Assembly (NCBI RefSeq): GCF_001953865.1
Contig: NZ_MQUQ01000020.1
Coordinates: forward strand, 142,126 to 206,125
DNA length: 64,000 nt
Source: Amycolatopsis coloradensis
Lineage (GTDB): Bacteria > Actinomycetota > Actinomycetes > Mycobacteriales > Pseudonocardiaceae
Direction: 5' to 3'
Position numbers and translations under genes: made by a program
Shown: positions 25,671-33,874 of the stretch, in pieces
Position numbering within the stretch: position 1 is the stretch's first letter
Layout of the letters: each line of letters begins with the position of its first letter
The notes under the pieces: model-generated
Database searches by the model: none
Told to the model about the DNA's origin: nothing
Seen by the model: only the letters and a program-made list of their open reading frames with translations

Positions 25671-28304
25671 GTGACCGAGAACGCCCAGCCGCAGCAGACC
25701 GACCTACCGGGTGCCTGGAACCCGGCCGACGAAGAAGCCTCGCTCTACCAGCGTTGGGTGGACGCCGGGTACTTCACGGCCGACCCCACGTCGGACAAGC
25801 CGCCGTTCACGGTAGTCATCCCGCCCCCGAACGTGACCGGCTCGCTGCACATCGGGCACGCGTTCGAGCACACGCTCATCGACGCCATCACCCGCTACCA
25901 CCGCATGCTCGGGGACGAGACGCTCTACCTGCCGGGCATGGACCACGCGAGCATCGCGGTCCACGCGCTGGTCGAGAAGCAGCTCCGCGCCGAAGGCACC
26001 AGCCGCCGCGAGCTCGGCCGCGAGGCCTTCGTCAAGCGCGTCTGGCAGTGGAAGCAGGAGCACGGCGGCCGGATCCTCGCCCAGATGAAACGCCTCGGCG
26101 AGGGCGTCGACTGGACCCGCGAGCGGTTCACCATGGACGACGGCCTGTCCAAGGCCGTCAACACGATTTTCAAGAAGCTCTTCGACGACGGCCTGATCTA
26201 CCGCGCCGAGCGGCTGGTCAACTGGTCGCCGGAGCTGCGGTCGGTGCTGTCCGACGCCGAGGTGAAGCACGAGGAGGTCGAGGGCGAACTCGTCTCCATG
26301 CGCTACGGCGACGGGGACGACGCGATCGTCGTGGCCACCACCCGGATAGAGACGATGCTCGGCGACACCGCCGTCGCGGTCCACCCGGACGACGAGCGCT
26401 ACACGCGTCTCGTCGGCACCGAGGTCGAGCTGCCGCTGACGGGGCGCAAGATCCCGATCGTCGCGGACAAGCACGTCGACCCGGAGTTCGGCACCGGCGC
26501 GGTCAAGGTGACCCCCGCGCACGACCCGAACGACTTCGAGATCGGCCAGCGCCACGACCTGCCGATGATCACGATCATGGACGAGCAGGGCCGCATCGAC
26601 GGCACCGGCACCGAGTTCGACGGCATGGACCGCTTCGAGGCCCGTGTCGCGGTGCGGGAGAAGCTGCGCGAGCAGGGCCGCATCGTCGCCGAAAAGCGTC
26701 CGTACCTGCACAGTGTCGGGCACTCGGAGCGGTCGAAGGAACCGATCGAGCCGCGGCTTTCGCTCCAGTGGTTCGTCAAGGTCGGCCCGCTCGCGAAGGC
26801 CGCCGGCGACGCGGTGCGCGACGGCCGGGTGAACGTCCACCCGCCGGAGATGGAGAAGCGTTACTTCGACTGGGTCGACAACCTGCACGACTGGTGCATC
26901 TCGCGCCAGCTCTGGTGGGGCCACCGCATCCCGGTCTGGTACGGCCCGAACGACGAGGTCGTCTGCGTCGGACCGGACGAGGAGCCGCCCTCGGGCGAGG
27001 GCTGGATCCAGGACCCCGACGTCCTCGACACCTGGTTCTCGTCGGGCCTGTGGCCGTTCTCCACCCTCGGCTGGCCGGAGAAGACCCCGGATCTGAACAA
27101 GTTCTATCCGACGTCCGTGCTGGTCACCGGCTACGACATCCTGTTCTTCTGGGTCGTGCGGATGATGATGTTCGGTCTCTACGCCACCGGCGAGGCGCCG
27201 TTCAAGACCATCGCGCTGCACGGCATGGTCCGCGACCAATTCGGCAAGAAGATGTCGAAGACCGCGGGCAACGGCGTCGACCCCATCGAGTGGATGGACC
27301 GCTACGGCACCGACGCCCTGCGCTTCACCCTGACGCGTGGCGCCAACCCGGGCACCGACGTGCCGATCGGCGAGGAATGGGTCGCCGGTTCCCGGAACTT
27401 CACCACGAAGCTCTGGAACGCCACCAAGTTCGCCATGATGAACGGCGCCGACGCGAACGCCCCGCTGCCCGCGCCCGCCGAGCTCACCGAGGCCGACCGC
27501 TGGATCCTCGGCAGGCTCGGCAGCGTGGTCGAGGACGTCACCGGCTACCTGGCGGACTACCAGTTCGCGAAGGCCACCGACACGCTCTACCAGTTCACCT
27601 GGACGGAGCTGTGCGACTGGTACCTGGAGCTGTCGAAGGTCCAGGTCTTCCAGGGTGACGAGGCCCGCGTGACGGCGACGCGCGCGGTGCTGGGGCACGT
27701 GTTCGACACGGTGCTGAAGCTGCTGCACCCGTTCATCCCGTTCATCACCGAGAAGCTGTGGACGGCGCTGACCGGCCGCGAGTCGCTGGTCGTCGCCCCG
27801 TGGCCGGTGGCGGACGGCTCCTACGCCGACGAGGTGGCCGGCAAGCGGATCGCGGACGTCCAGAAGCTGGTCACCGAGGTCCGCCGGTTCCGCGCGGACC
27901 AGGGGCTCAAGCCCAGCCAGAAGGTGGCCGCGCGGCTGTCCGGCGACGGCTTCGCCGAGATCACCGGGCACGACGAGCCGATCCGCGCGCTCGTGCGGCT
28001 CACCCAGCCGGAGGACGGCTTCGCGCCGAGCGCGTCGCTGGAGGTCGGGCTGTCGGCCGGCGTCGTCACCGTCGAACTGGACCTGTCCGGCACGATCGAC
28101 GTCGCCGCGGAGCGCAAGCGTTTGCGGAAGGATCTCGGCGCGGCGGAGAAGGAATTGGCGCAGGCCGAGGCCAAACTCGGCAACCAGGCCTTCATCGACA
28201 AGGCGCCGGAGCCGGTGATCGGCAAGATCCGGGCCCGCAAGGAGACCGCGGTCGCCGACATCGAGCGCATCAACGCCCGGTTGGCGACGCTGTCCGCCTC
28301 CTGA
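25671..28304 (+). CDS. valS: Valyl-tRNA synthetase
   Basis: The 877-residue class I synthetase charges tRNA-Val. The HIGH motif is at 60-63 in NVTGSLHIGHAF, and KMSKT lies near residue 527. The editing domain has the TTRIETMLGD segment, and the tail (about 815-877) is the coiled-coil arm with regular Glu/Lys/Arg heptads. The start GTG has no ribosome site but a -10 box 7 bp upstream, so the mRNA is probably leaderless. An in-frame earlier start at 25632 lies before the promoter. A double palindrome follows 4 bp after the stop. Confidence 0.97.
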   Translation: MTENAQPQQTDLPGAWNPADEEASLYQRWVDAGYFTADPTSDKPPFTVVIPPPNVTGSLHIGHAFEHTLIDAITRYHRMLGDETLYLPGMDHASIAVHALVEKQLRAEGTSRRELGREAFVKRVWQWKQEHGGRILAQMKRLGEGVDWTRERFTMDDGLSKAVNTIFKKLFDDGLIYRAERLVNWSPELRSVLSDAEVKHEEVEGELVSMRYGDGDDAIVVATTRIETMLGDTAVAVHPDDERYTRLVGTEVELPLTGRKIPIVADKHVDPEFGTGAVKVTPAHDPNDFEIGQRHDLPMITIMDEQGRIDGTGTEFDGMDRFEARVAVREKLREQGRIVAEKRPYLHSVGHSERSKEPIEPRLSLQWFVKVGPLAKAAGDAVRDGRVNVHPPEMEKRYFDWVDNLHDWCISRQLWWGHRIPVWYGPNDEVVCVGPDEEPPSGEGWIQDPDVLDTWFSSGLWPFSTLGWPEKTPDLNKFYPTSVLVTGYDILFFWVVRMMMFGLYATGEAPFKTIALHGMVRDQFGKKMSKTAGNGVDPIEWMDRYGTDALRFTLTRGANPGTDVPIGEEWVAGSRNFTTKLWNATKFAMMNGADANAPLPAPAELTEADRWILGRLGSVVEDVTGYLADYQFAKATDTLYQFTWTELCDWYLELSKVQVFQGDEARVTATRAVLGHVFDTVLKLLHPFIPFITEKLWTALTGRESLVVAPWPVADGSYADEVAGKRIADVQKLVTEVRRFRADQGLKPSQKVAARLSGDGFAEITGHDEPIRALVRLTQPEDGFAPSASLEVGLSAGVVTVELDLSGTIDVAAERKRLRKDLGAAEKELAQAEAKLGNQAFIDKAPEPVIGKIRARKETAVADIERINARLATLSAS

Positions 28305-28308
28305 CCCG

Positions 28309-28363
28309 TGTTATGAACGGACCTTTCATAACAGAATTTGTTATGAAAGGTCCGTTCATAACA
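28309..28363. repeat. 55-bp double palindrome (copy 1) between convergent genes
   Basis: Two 25-bp arms (28309-28333 and 28339-28363) are perfect reverse complements around GAATT. Each arm is itself a dyad, TGTTATGAA-N7-TTCATAACA. The element starts 4 bp after the valS stop and ends 1 bp before the stop of the opposite SGNH gene. An identical copy, apart from one loop base, lies at 41491-41545, also between convergent genes. It probably works as a two-way terminator and belongs to a dispersed family. Confidence 0.9.
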
Positions 28364-28364
28364 T

Positions 28365-29240
28365 TCAGCGAAGGTGGCGAAGGATCACCGTGGCCACGCC
28401 CGCCATCCCGGTCCGATACGGATGATACGCCGCCGCGGCGAGCAGCTTCGTGTGCTGCCCGTTGATCCACGCGGCCCCGTTGGGCGCACAGGCGTCATGT
28501 CCGGCCGACGGGCCGAAAGTGTCCACGAAGGAAGCCTTGCCGTCGGCCGCGACGGCCTTCTCGATCGCCGAGTTCAACGCCTTTTCGACGTCGTTGAGCC
28601 ACGCGTAGTCGCCCTCGGCGAAGGGCAGGATCTTCGGGCAGTAGCCGGATTGCGGCGCGATCCGCGGGTAACCGATGACGAGCACGTCGGCGCGCGGCGA
28701 ACGGGCGTGGATCCCGGCCAGCACCTTCTCGACGTTCTTGCCGGTGTCGGCGATCTTGGCCTTCACGGTGTCGACGCCGCCGACGGTGAACTTGTCCTGG
28801 CAGGGGTTCCCGGTGGGGTCGCTCGCCCGCAGCGACGGGCAGGTGCCGACCAGGGTGCCGAAGACGCCGTAGTCGTTGCCGCCGATGCCGACGGTGATCA
28901 GGTCGGTGTTCGCGCGCAGGGCGCTGAACTGCGGTAAATTGCCGCCGAGGAACACGCTCTGCGGTTGCGTCATGTTGGTGGTGTCCGCGCCACCGCAGCT
29001 GATGTCGGTGTAGGAGCGGACCCGCAGCGCCGCGGCGAGGATCGACGGATAGTTCTGCGTCGATTTCCCGCAGAAGAGTGGATCGAGCCGGGGGAGCGGG
29101 ATGAGCGGTCCGGACGTGTAGGAATCACCCAGCGCGACGTAATTCCGGTAGGACCGCTCGGCGGCGGTGGCCGCCGTGGTGGAGGCGATCAGCAGGACGA
29201 TGGTCGAGACGGCCGCGAACAGGACGCGTCTGAAGCGCAT
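28365..29240 (-). CDS. Secreted SGNH/GDSL lipase-like esterase
   Basis: The 291-residue protein has a clear Sec signal peptide (MRFRRVLFAAVSTIVLLIASTT region, cleavage after TAAERS or nearby). SGNH blocks follow: GDSYTSG with the nucleophile Ser, GGAD, GGND, and a C-terminal YHPYRTG with the catalytic His. Cysteines pair in the pattern known from Streptomyces esterases. It should hydrolyse extracellular lipids or esters. ATG 29240 is chosen because the signal peptide starts there, and the longer frame upstream is not conserved. It ends at the 55-bp palindrome. Confidence 0.9.
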   Translation of the reverse strand: MRFRRVLFAAVSTIVLLIASTTAATAAERSYRNYVALGDSYTSGPLIPLPRLDPLFCGKSTQNYPSILAAALRVRSYTDISCGGADTTNMTQPQSVFLGGNLPQFSALRANTDLITVGIGGNDYGVFGTLVGTCPSLRASDPTGNPCQDKFTVGGVDTVKAKIADTGKNVEKVLAGIHARSPRADVLVIGYPRIAPQSGYCPKILPFAEGDYAWLNDVEKALNSAIEKAVAADGKASFVDTFGPSAGHDACAPNGAAWINGQHTKLLAAAAYHPYRTGMAGVATVILRHLR

Positions 29241-29349
29241 GAGGACCCCGATCTCCGGACTGGATGACCCTTCCAAAATGAACCGGATCCAGCCGGGCGG
29301 GTGCCTCCGATCGGGTAGTCGCACGTGAGCTTCACCCGCTTGGGGTGTG

Positions 29350-29979
29350 TCACATCGAGAGCTCATCTTCCGGTCGGCGGTAGACCAGCAGATAGCGATA
29401 AAAGAGCAGGTTCCGGATCCTGCTCCCCGGCAGCAGCCTGGCCGCGTCGCGCCGGATCCGGTGCATCGGCGGGAACGTCTCCACGACCGGCGCCGTCGGC
29501 AGCGGATCGATCCCGCCGTTGAGCCGCTCGCCCGCGTACACGATCACCCTGGCCAGCGCGTTGATCGGCGAGGCGATGAGAGCGCGGGCGTAGTCGGCGG
29601 GAGAGCTGGGTTTGCCGAGCCCCAGCACGACCAGGACACCGCCGGGGACCAGTGCGTCCCGCAGCTTCGTGACCGTGTCGAACGGCACATGATGCAGGGA
29701 AGCGAGGCAGGAAACGTAGTCGTAGGCCTCCGTCGGCAGTTTCTCGGTGAGGACGTCGGCCTGCCGGTAGGAGATCGTGCCGGGACCCGGCGAGCCCGCC
29801 GCTCGGGCGACGTCGATCATCGGGCCGGACCGGTCGATGGCCTCGACGTGCATCCCCGTCGCGGCGAGCCGCCGGGCGAACCGGCCACCGCCGCAGCCGA
29901 CGTCCAGCGCCACGCCGGGACCGGGAGGGAGCTGGTCGAGCAGCAGCGGGTGGTAGTGGTCGTTGTGGTTGAACCCCAT
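29350..29979 (-). CDS. SAM-dependent class I methyltransferase
   Basis: The 209-residue methyltransferase has motif I ALDVGCGGGRFARRLA near residue 25, the acidic AIDRSGPM that binds the ribose, and DYVSCLASLHHV as motif IV. The C-terminal half is basic and includes a segment typical of small ubiquinone/sterol-type methyltransferases. The acceptor is unknown. The ATG gives MGFNHNDHYHP, the usual start of this group. A longer opening from 30168 would overlap folC. It is divergent from folC with a 67-bp gap. Confidence 0.82.
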   Translation of the reverse strand: MGFNHNDHYHPLLLDQLPPGPGVALDVGCGGGRFARRLAATGMHVEAIDRSGPMIDVARAAGSPGPGTISYRQADVLTEKLPTEAYDYVSCLASLHHVPFDTVTKLRDALVPGGVLVVLGLGKPSSPADYARALIASPINALARVIVYAGERLNGGIDPLPTAPVVETFPPMHRIRRDAARLLPGSRIRNLLFYRYLLVYRRPEDELSM

Positions 29980-30046
29980 GCGTCGAGAGTGCCAGCAAAA
30001 GCCGCACGTAGACTCGGAACGACAAGCAAGGGTTAGAGGAGAGTTC

Positions 30047-31723
30047 GTGCCGCGAGGTGACGGCCGGGATTCCGAAGAATTCGCAGAATCCCCGGACCTG
30101 GCAGATCTGGACAGTTTCGCCGGTGTGGACGAATTGGGGGCGCGTGCCCACGATCCGTCCGACGACACCGACCCGGATCTGGACGCACCCGACGCCGCCT
30201 ATCAGGCGGGCGGCGGTGCGGGCGGTGGCATCGGCGGGATCGGGCAGCTGGGGGACAACCTCGCGCTCGGCCCGGTGCCGGACCTCGTCGCCCCCGAGGA
30301 CCTGGAACTGCACGAACTGGACGACCAGGGCGCCGAGTTCGCCCCGGCCGACCCGGACGGGCAGCAGGCACGCCGCGAACTGCTCGCGGTGGAGGCCGAG
30401 CTGAACCTGCGCTGGCCCGAGACCAAGATCGAGCCCTCCCTCGCCCGGATCGCGGCACTGGTCAACCTCATGGGTGAACCGCACCGCGGCTACCCGGTGG
30501 TGCACGTCGCCGGGACCAACGGCAAGGGCTCGACCACGCGGATGATCGACGCGCTGCTGACCCGGATGGGTCTCCGCGTCGGCCGGTACACGAGTCCTCA
30601 CCTGCAGTTGGTCACCGAGCGGATCGCGCTCGACGGCGTCCCGATCTCCGCCGCCGCGTACGTCGACCTGTACCGCGACGTCGCGCCGTACGTGACCATG
30701 GTGGACAACGCGGGCGGGCCCGACGCGGTGCCGATGAGCAAGTTCGAGGTGCTCACCGGGATGGCGTTCGCGGCGTTCGCCGACGCGCCCGTCGAGGCCG
30801 CGGTCGTCGAAACCGGGCTCGGTGGCTCGTGGGACGCCACCAACGTCGTGGACGGCGACGTCGCCGTCATCACGCCGATCGGCGTCGACCACGTCGAGTA
30901 CTTCGGCGGCGATCCGGCCAAGGCCGCGGTGGAGAAGTCCGGGATCATCAAGCCCGGCAGTGTCGCGGTCATCGCCGAGCAGGACCCCGAAGTGCAGAAG
31001 ATCCTGCTGGAACGCGCCGTCGAGGTCGACGCCAGCGTCGCCCGCGCGGGCAGCGAGTTCGGCGTGCTGGAACGGGAGGTCGCCGTCGGCGGGCAGATGC
31101 TGAAGCTGCAAGGCCTCGGCGGCGTCTACGACGATATCTTCCTGCCGCTGCACGGCGCGCACCAGGCGGCCAACGCCGCGCTCGCGCTGGCCGCCGTCGA
31201 AGCGTTCTTCGGCGCTGGCAAAGACCGGAAGCTGGTCGTCGAAGCCGTCCGCGAGGCCTTCGCCGAGGTCGAGACCCCCGGCAGGCTGGAGCGGGTCCGC
31301 GCCGCACCGACCGTACTGCTGGACGCGGCCCACAACCCGCACGGCGCCAAGGCGCTCGCCGCCACCGTCGCCGAGGAGTTCGCCTTCCGCCGCCTCGTCG
31401 CCGTGGTCGGCGTCATGGCCGAGAAGGACGCGCGAGGCATCCTGGACGCCCTCGAACCCGTCGTCTCCGAGATCGTCGTCACCAAGAACTCGTCACCGCG
31501 CGCGATGCCGCTCGACGAACTGAACGACATCGCCATCTCGATCTTCGGCGAGGACAGGGTGGTCGCTGAAGGCAGCCTGGACACCGCGCTCGAAACCGCC
31601 ATCGGCCTCGTCGAGCAGAGCGACGACCCCGAAGAACCACTGGCGGGCGGAGGCGTGCTGGTCACCGGCTCGGTCGTCACCGCGGGCGAGGCGAGGACCC
31701 TGTTCGGTAAGGAGCCGGCGTGA
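30047..31723 (+). CDS. folC: Bifunctional folylpolyglutamate/dihydrofolate synthase
   Basis: The 558-residue Mur-ligase-type enzyme joins glutamate to dihydropteroate and to folates using ATP. The P-loop HVAGTNGKGST is near 152-162, with the catalytic loop ETGLGGSWDATN and LDAAHNPHG. The family is usually 430-470 residues long. Here an acidic, glycine-rich leader of about 105 residues precedes the conserved core. It is low in complexity and was kept because GTG 30047 has AGAGGAGAG upstream. An internal start is possible. TAGACT (30009-30014) is a likely -10. The DUF4233 gene follows with overlapping stop/start. Confidence 0.95.
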   Translation: MPRGDGRDSEEFAESPDLADLDSFAGVDELGARAHDPSDDTDPDLDAPDAAYQAGGGAGGGIGGIGQLGDNLALGPVPDLVAPEDLELHELDDQGAEFAPADPDGQQARRELLAVEAELNLRWPETKIEPSLARIAALVNLMGEPHRGYPVVHVAGTNGKGSTTRMIDALLTRMGLRVGRYTSPHLQLVTERIALDGVPISAAAYVDLYRDVAPYVTMVDNAGGPDAVPMSKFEVLTGMAFAAFADAPVEAAVVETGLGGSWDATNVVDGDVAVITPIGVDHVEYFGGDPAKAAVEKSGIIKPGSVAVIAEQDPEVQKILLERAVEVDASVARAGSEFGVLEREVAVGGQMLKLQGLGGVYDDIFLPLHGAHQAANAALALAAVEAFFGAGKDRKLVVEAVREAFAEVETPGRLERVRAAPTVLLDAAHNPHGAKALAATVAEEFAFRRLVAVVGVMAEKDARGILDALEPVVSEIVVTKNSSPRAMPLDELNDIAISIFGEDRVVAEGSLDTALETAIGLVEQSDDPEEPLAGGGVLVTGSVVTAGEARTLFGKEPA

Positions 31724-32121
31724 CCGACGAGGCCCCGAAGCCGCCCGCGAAGGACCCGATGAAGTCCTTCCGCGGGGTGATGGCAGGCTCGCTGATCATG
31801 GAGGGCATCACCGTCGCGCTCGCGCTGCCGGTGGTGGCGAAACTCGGCGGCGGTGTCGGTTCGTTCACCGGCTGGTCGGTGATCGTGCTCGCGGTCGCGC
31901 TGATCGCGCTGTGCGGTTTCCTGAAGAAGCCTTGGGCGGTGCCCGCGGTGCTCGTCCTCCAGGTCGCGCTGATCGCGTTCTTCGTCGCGCTGCCCGCCGT
32001 GGCGATCCTCGGGGCGGTCTTCCTCGCGTTCTGGCTGTGGCTGCTGTGGCTGCGGCGGGACGTGGCGCGGCGGATGGCGGCCGGAACACTCCCGAGTCAG
32101 CAACAGCAACCGCAGCCGTAG
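31720..32121 (+). CDS. DUF4233 membrane protein
   Basis: The 133-residue protein has four hydrophobic helices (about 22-41, 47-66, 71-92, 93-112) and a Gln/Pro-rich tail. DUF4233 genes are typically found right after folC in actinobacteria, and here the start GTG overlaps the folC stop (GTGA). Its function is unknown, but the strict neighbourhood suggests a role linked to folate or to the nearby ndk gene. Confidence 0.85.
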   Translation: MTDEAPKPPAKDPMKSFRGVMAGSLIMEGITVALALPVVAKLGGGVGSFTGWSVIVLAVALIALCGFLKKPWAVPAVLVLQVALIAFFVALPAVAILGAVFLAFWLWLLWLRRDVARRMAAGTLPSQQQQPQP

Positions 32122-32134
32122 GACAGCGAACTCC

Positions 32135-33745
32135 TCAGCCAGTCAGCCGTTCCATCTCCTCGTGGCTGATCGCGAGGTAGCGACTGTTGTCGAAGCCGGT
32201 CAGCGTCCGCTCCGCCGGTATCCAGCCGACGGACCGGACGAACTTCTCCTCGACATCGCCCCTGCGCCGCAGCACCAGTTGTGCCTTGGCGAGGTCGAAG
32301 GCGGCCGACTGGGTCGGGAAGATCGCGAAGTACTGGATCTCGTCGTTCCGGTGTGCGACGCCTCGCGTGAGCCTGGCGGACCAGAACCTGCGGGCGACCA
32401 TGCCGATCTCGTCCACTTCGCCGACGTACCATGTCAGCTCGTTGGGCAGCCGGGCGAGCTGGTCGGACGGCTCCCAGCCGAGATCGCGGGCGGATTCTTC
32501 GGTGGTCGCGGTGAGCCGGACCAACGCGACAGGTCCCCGCTCGCGGCAGCGGAACTCGAGGTAGCGGGGCTCGACGGCGGCGAGTCGTCCGGTGATCCGG
32601 TCCAGGTCGGCCTCGCCGATCGCCAGCGTGTGCTTGTCCCGAGGGCCCCCCGACGGCAACCATTCCCCAGAGCGCAGGAACATCTCCCACCGCTCCGGCT
32701 CGTCCGCCGTCCGGCGGATCACCATGTACGCGTTGTTCACGTCCGTCGTGGCTCCGATGTTCTCGAAGACCGCGAAATAGTGGTGTTCACCTACAGCGGC
32801 GGCGTGTCGCTTCGCATCCCTGACGTGGAGGCGGGACGCGAGACGTGCTGACTCCATCGAGGACAGCGGCAGGACCACCTCGTGCTCGGGCCCCGGCTCC
32901 CGGACGATCGCGTACGCCGAGTCGGGATCGAGCACGTCGGTCGGGTGGTGGAACACCGCGTAGCCGCCTGGCGCCTCCCGGTCGACCCTCCGCCGCCGGA
33001 CCAACTCCGCCATGATCCGCAGGGCGGTGCCGAAGTCGGTTTCCTGGAAGCTCGACGCCGATAGCTTGCCCAGCAGCTCGGTCTGCCGGAACAGTCCCTC
33101 ACCGGTGAACTCTCGCGGCTGCGCCCGCGACTCCGGGTTCTTCGCCACCACAACCACGGCGTACGGCGTGCCGTCGGCGAAGGAGACGACGTGATGGCGC
33201 CACAGATTCGCCCACCCCGCGTCGATCTTCCGCCTGAGGAGCCGTGTCCCGGCCTCGCTGATCGCGATGTACTCCTCGGTCCAGTCCCGGCCGCTGTCGA
33301 GCCGGTAGAGCTTGTCGGTGTACTCCCACAGGTTGTGCCCGGCGTACGCCTCCTCGCGGTGGGCCTCCGGTCGCCGGACAAGCATGTAGGCCTTGTCGAG
33401 GTCGACCACGTCCGCGGCGTTCTTGAAGACCGCGTAGTACTTGTAGACGCTCAGTTCCGACTCGTGCCTGGCCGCGCCGACTTCACGCACCATCTGGACC
33501 AGGAAACCGTTGGCGTACCCGGTGTTGGCTTCACGGGCGGTCCACCGTGGTTCGCCCGGCAGGCGGCTCAGGAGGTCGGACGGTTCCCACGTCAGGTTGT
33601 GGGTGAAGGCTTCTTCGGTGGTACCGGTCAGCCTGACCACGGCGTGCGGTAGCCGTTCTCCTTCAACGAGAATCACGAGGTAGCGGACGTTCGGATCTTC
33701 GTCGCCCGCGTAGTAGTCGCGCAGGCCCCAATCGGTACTACTCAT
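32135..33745 (-). CDS. Unrecognised repeat protein, four YxAVF modules
   Basis: The 536-residue protein has no signal or membrane helix. A module ending in Y-x-AVF/AIF, then D-x3-AY/AQ-x-x-VRR, appears four times: near 102-125 (YYAVFKN...DKAYMLVRR), 262-283 (GYAVFHH...DSAYAIVRE), 323-346 (YFAVFEN...NNAYMVIRR) and 474-495 (YFAIFPT...AKAQLVLRR). A longer stretch is also duplicated between about 20-170 and 390-536 (VRLTGTTEE/VRLTATTEE, WEPSDLLSRLP/WEPSDQLARLP, YIAIS/YLAIS). No known family comes to mind. GGGGG precedes the ATG. It stands alone between DUF4233 and phoD. It may be a binding scaffold. No enzyme motif is visible. Confidence 0.75.
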   Translation of the reverse strand: MSSTDWGLRDYYAGDEDPNVRYLVILVEGERLPHAVVRLTGTTEEAFTHNLTWEPSDLLSRLPGEPRWTAREANTGYANGFLVQMVREVGAARHESELSVYKYYAVFKNAADVVDLDKAYMLVRRPEAHREEAYAGHNLWEYTDKLYRLDSGRDWTEEYIAISEAGTRLLRRKIDAGWANLWRHHVVSFADGTPYAVVVVAKNPESRAQPREFTGEGLFRQTELLGKLSASSFQETDFGTALRIMAELVRRRRVDREAPGGYAVFHHPTDVLDPDSAYAIVREPGPEHEVVLPLSSMESARLASRLHVRDAKRHAAAVGEHHYFAVFENIGATTDVNNAYMVIRRTADEPERWEMFLRSGEWLPSGGPRDKHTLAIGEADLDRITGRLAAVEPRYLEFRCRERGPVALVRLTATTEESARDLGWEPSDQLARLPNELTWYVGEVDEIGMVARRFWSARLTRGVAHRNDEIQYFAIFPTQSAAFDLAKAQLVLRRRGDVEEKFVRSVGWIPAERTLTGFDNSRYLAISHEEMERLTG

Positions 33746-33874
33746 GCGATCGCCCCCAGTTGATCTTTTCGCGAGCCTACTTCAACCGGGCTCTCACGAG
33801 ACGCGCCTCACTCGTTCACCACCGCGCAAGCCGCAGTTGGCCCACCGGCCGTGGCCGCGGGATAGAACCACGCC

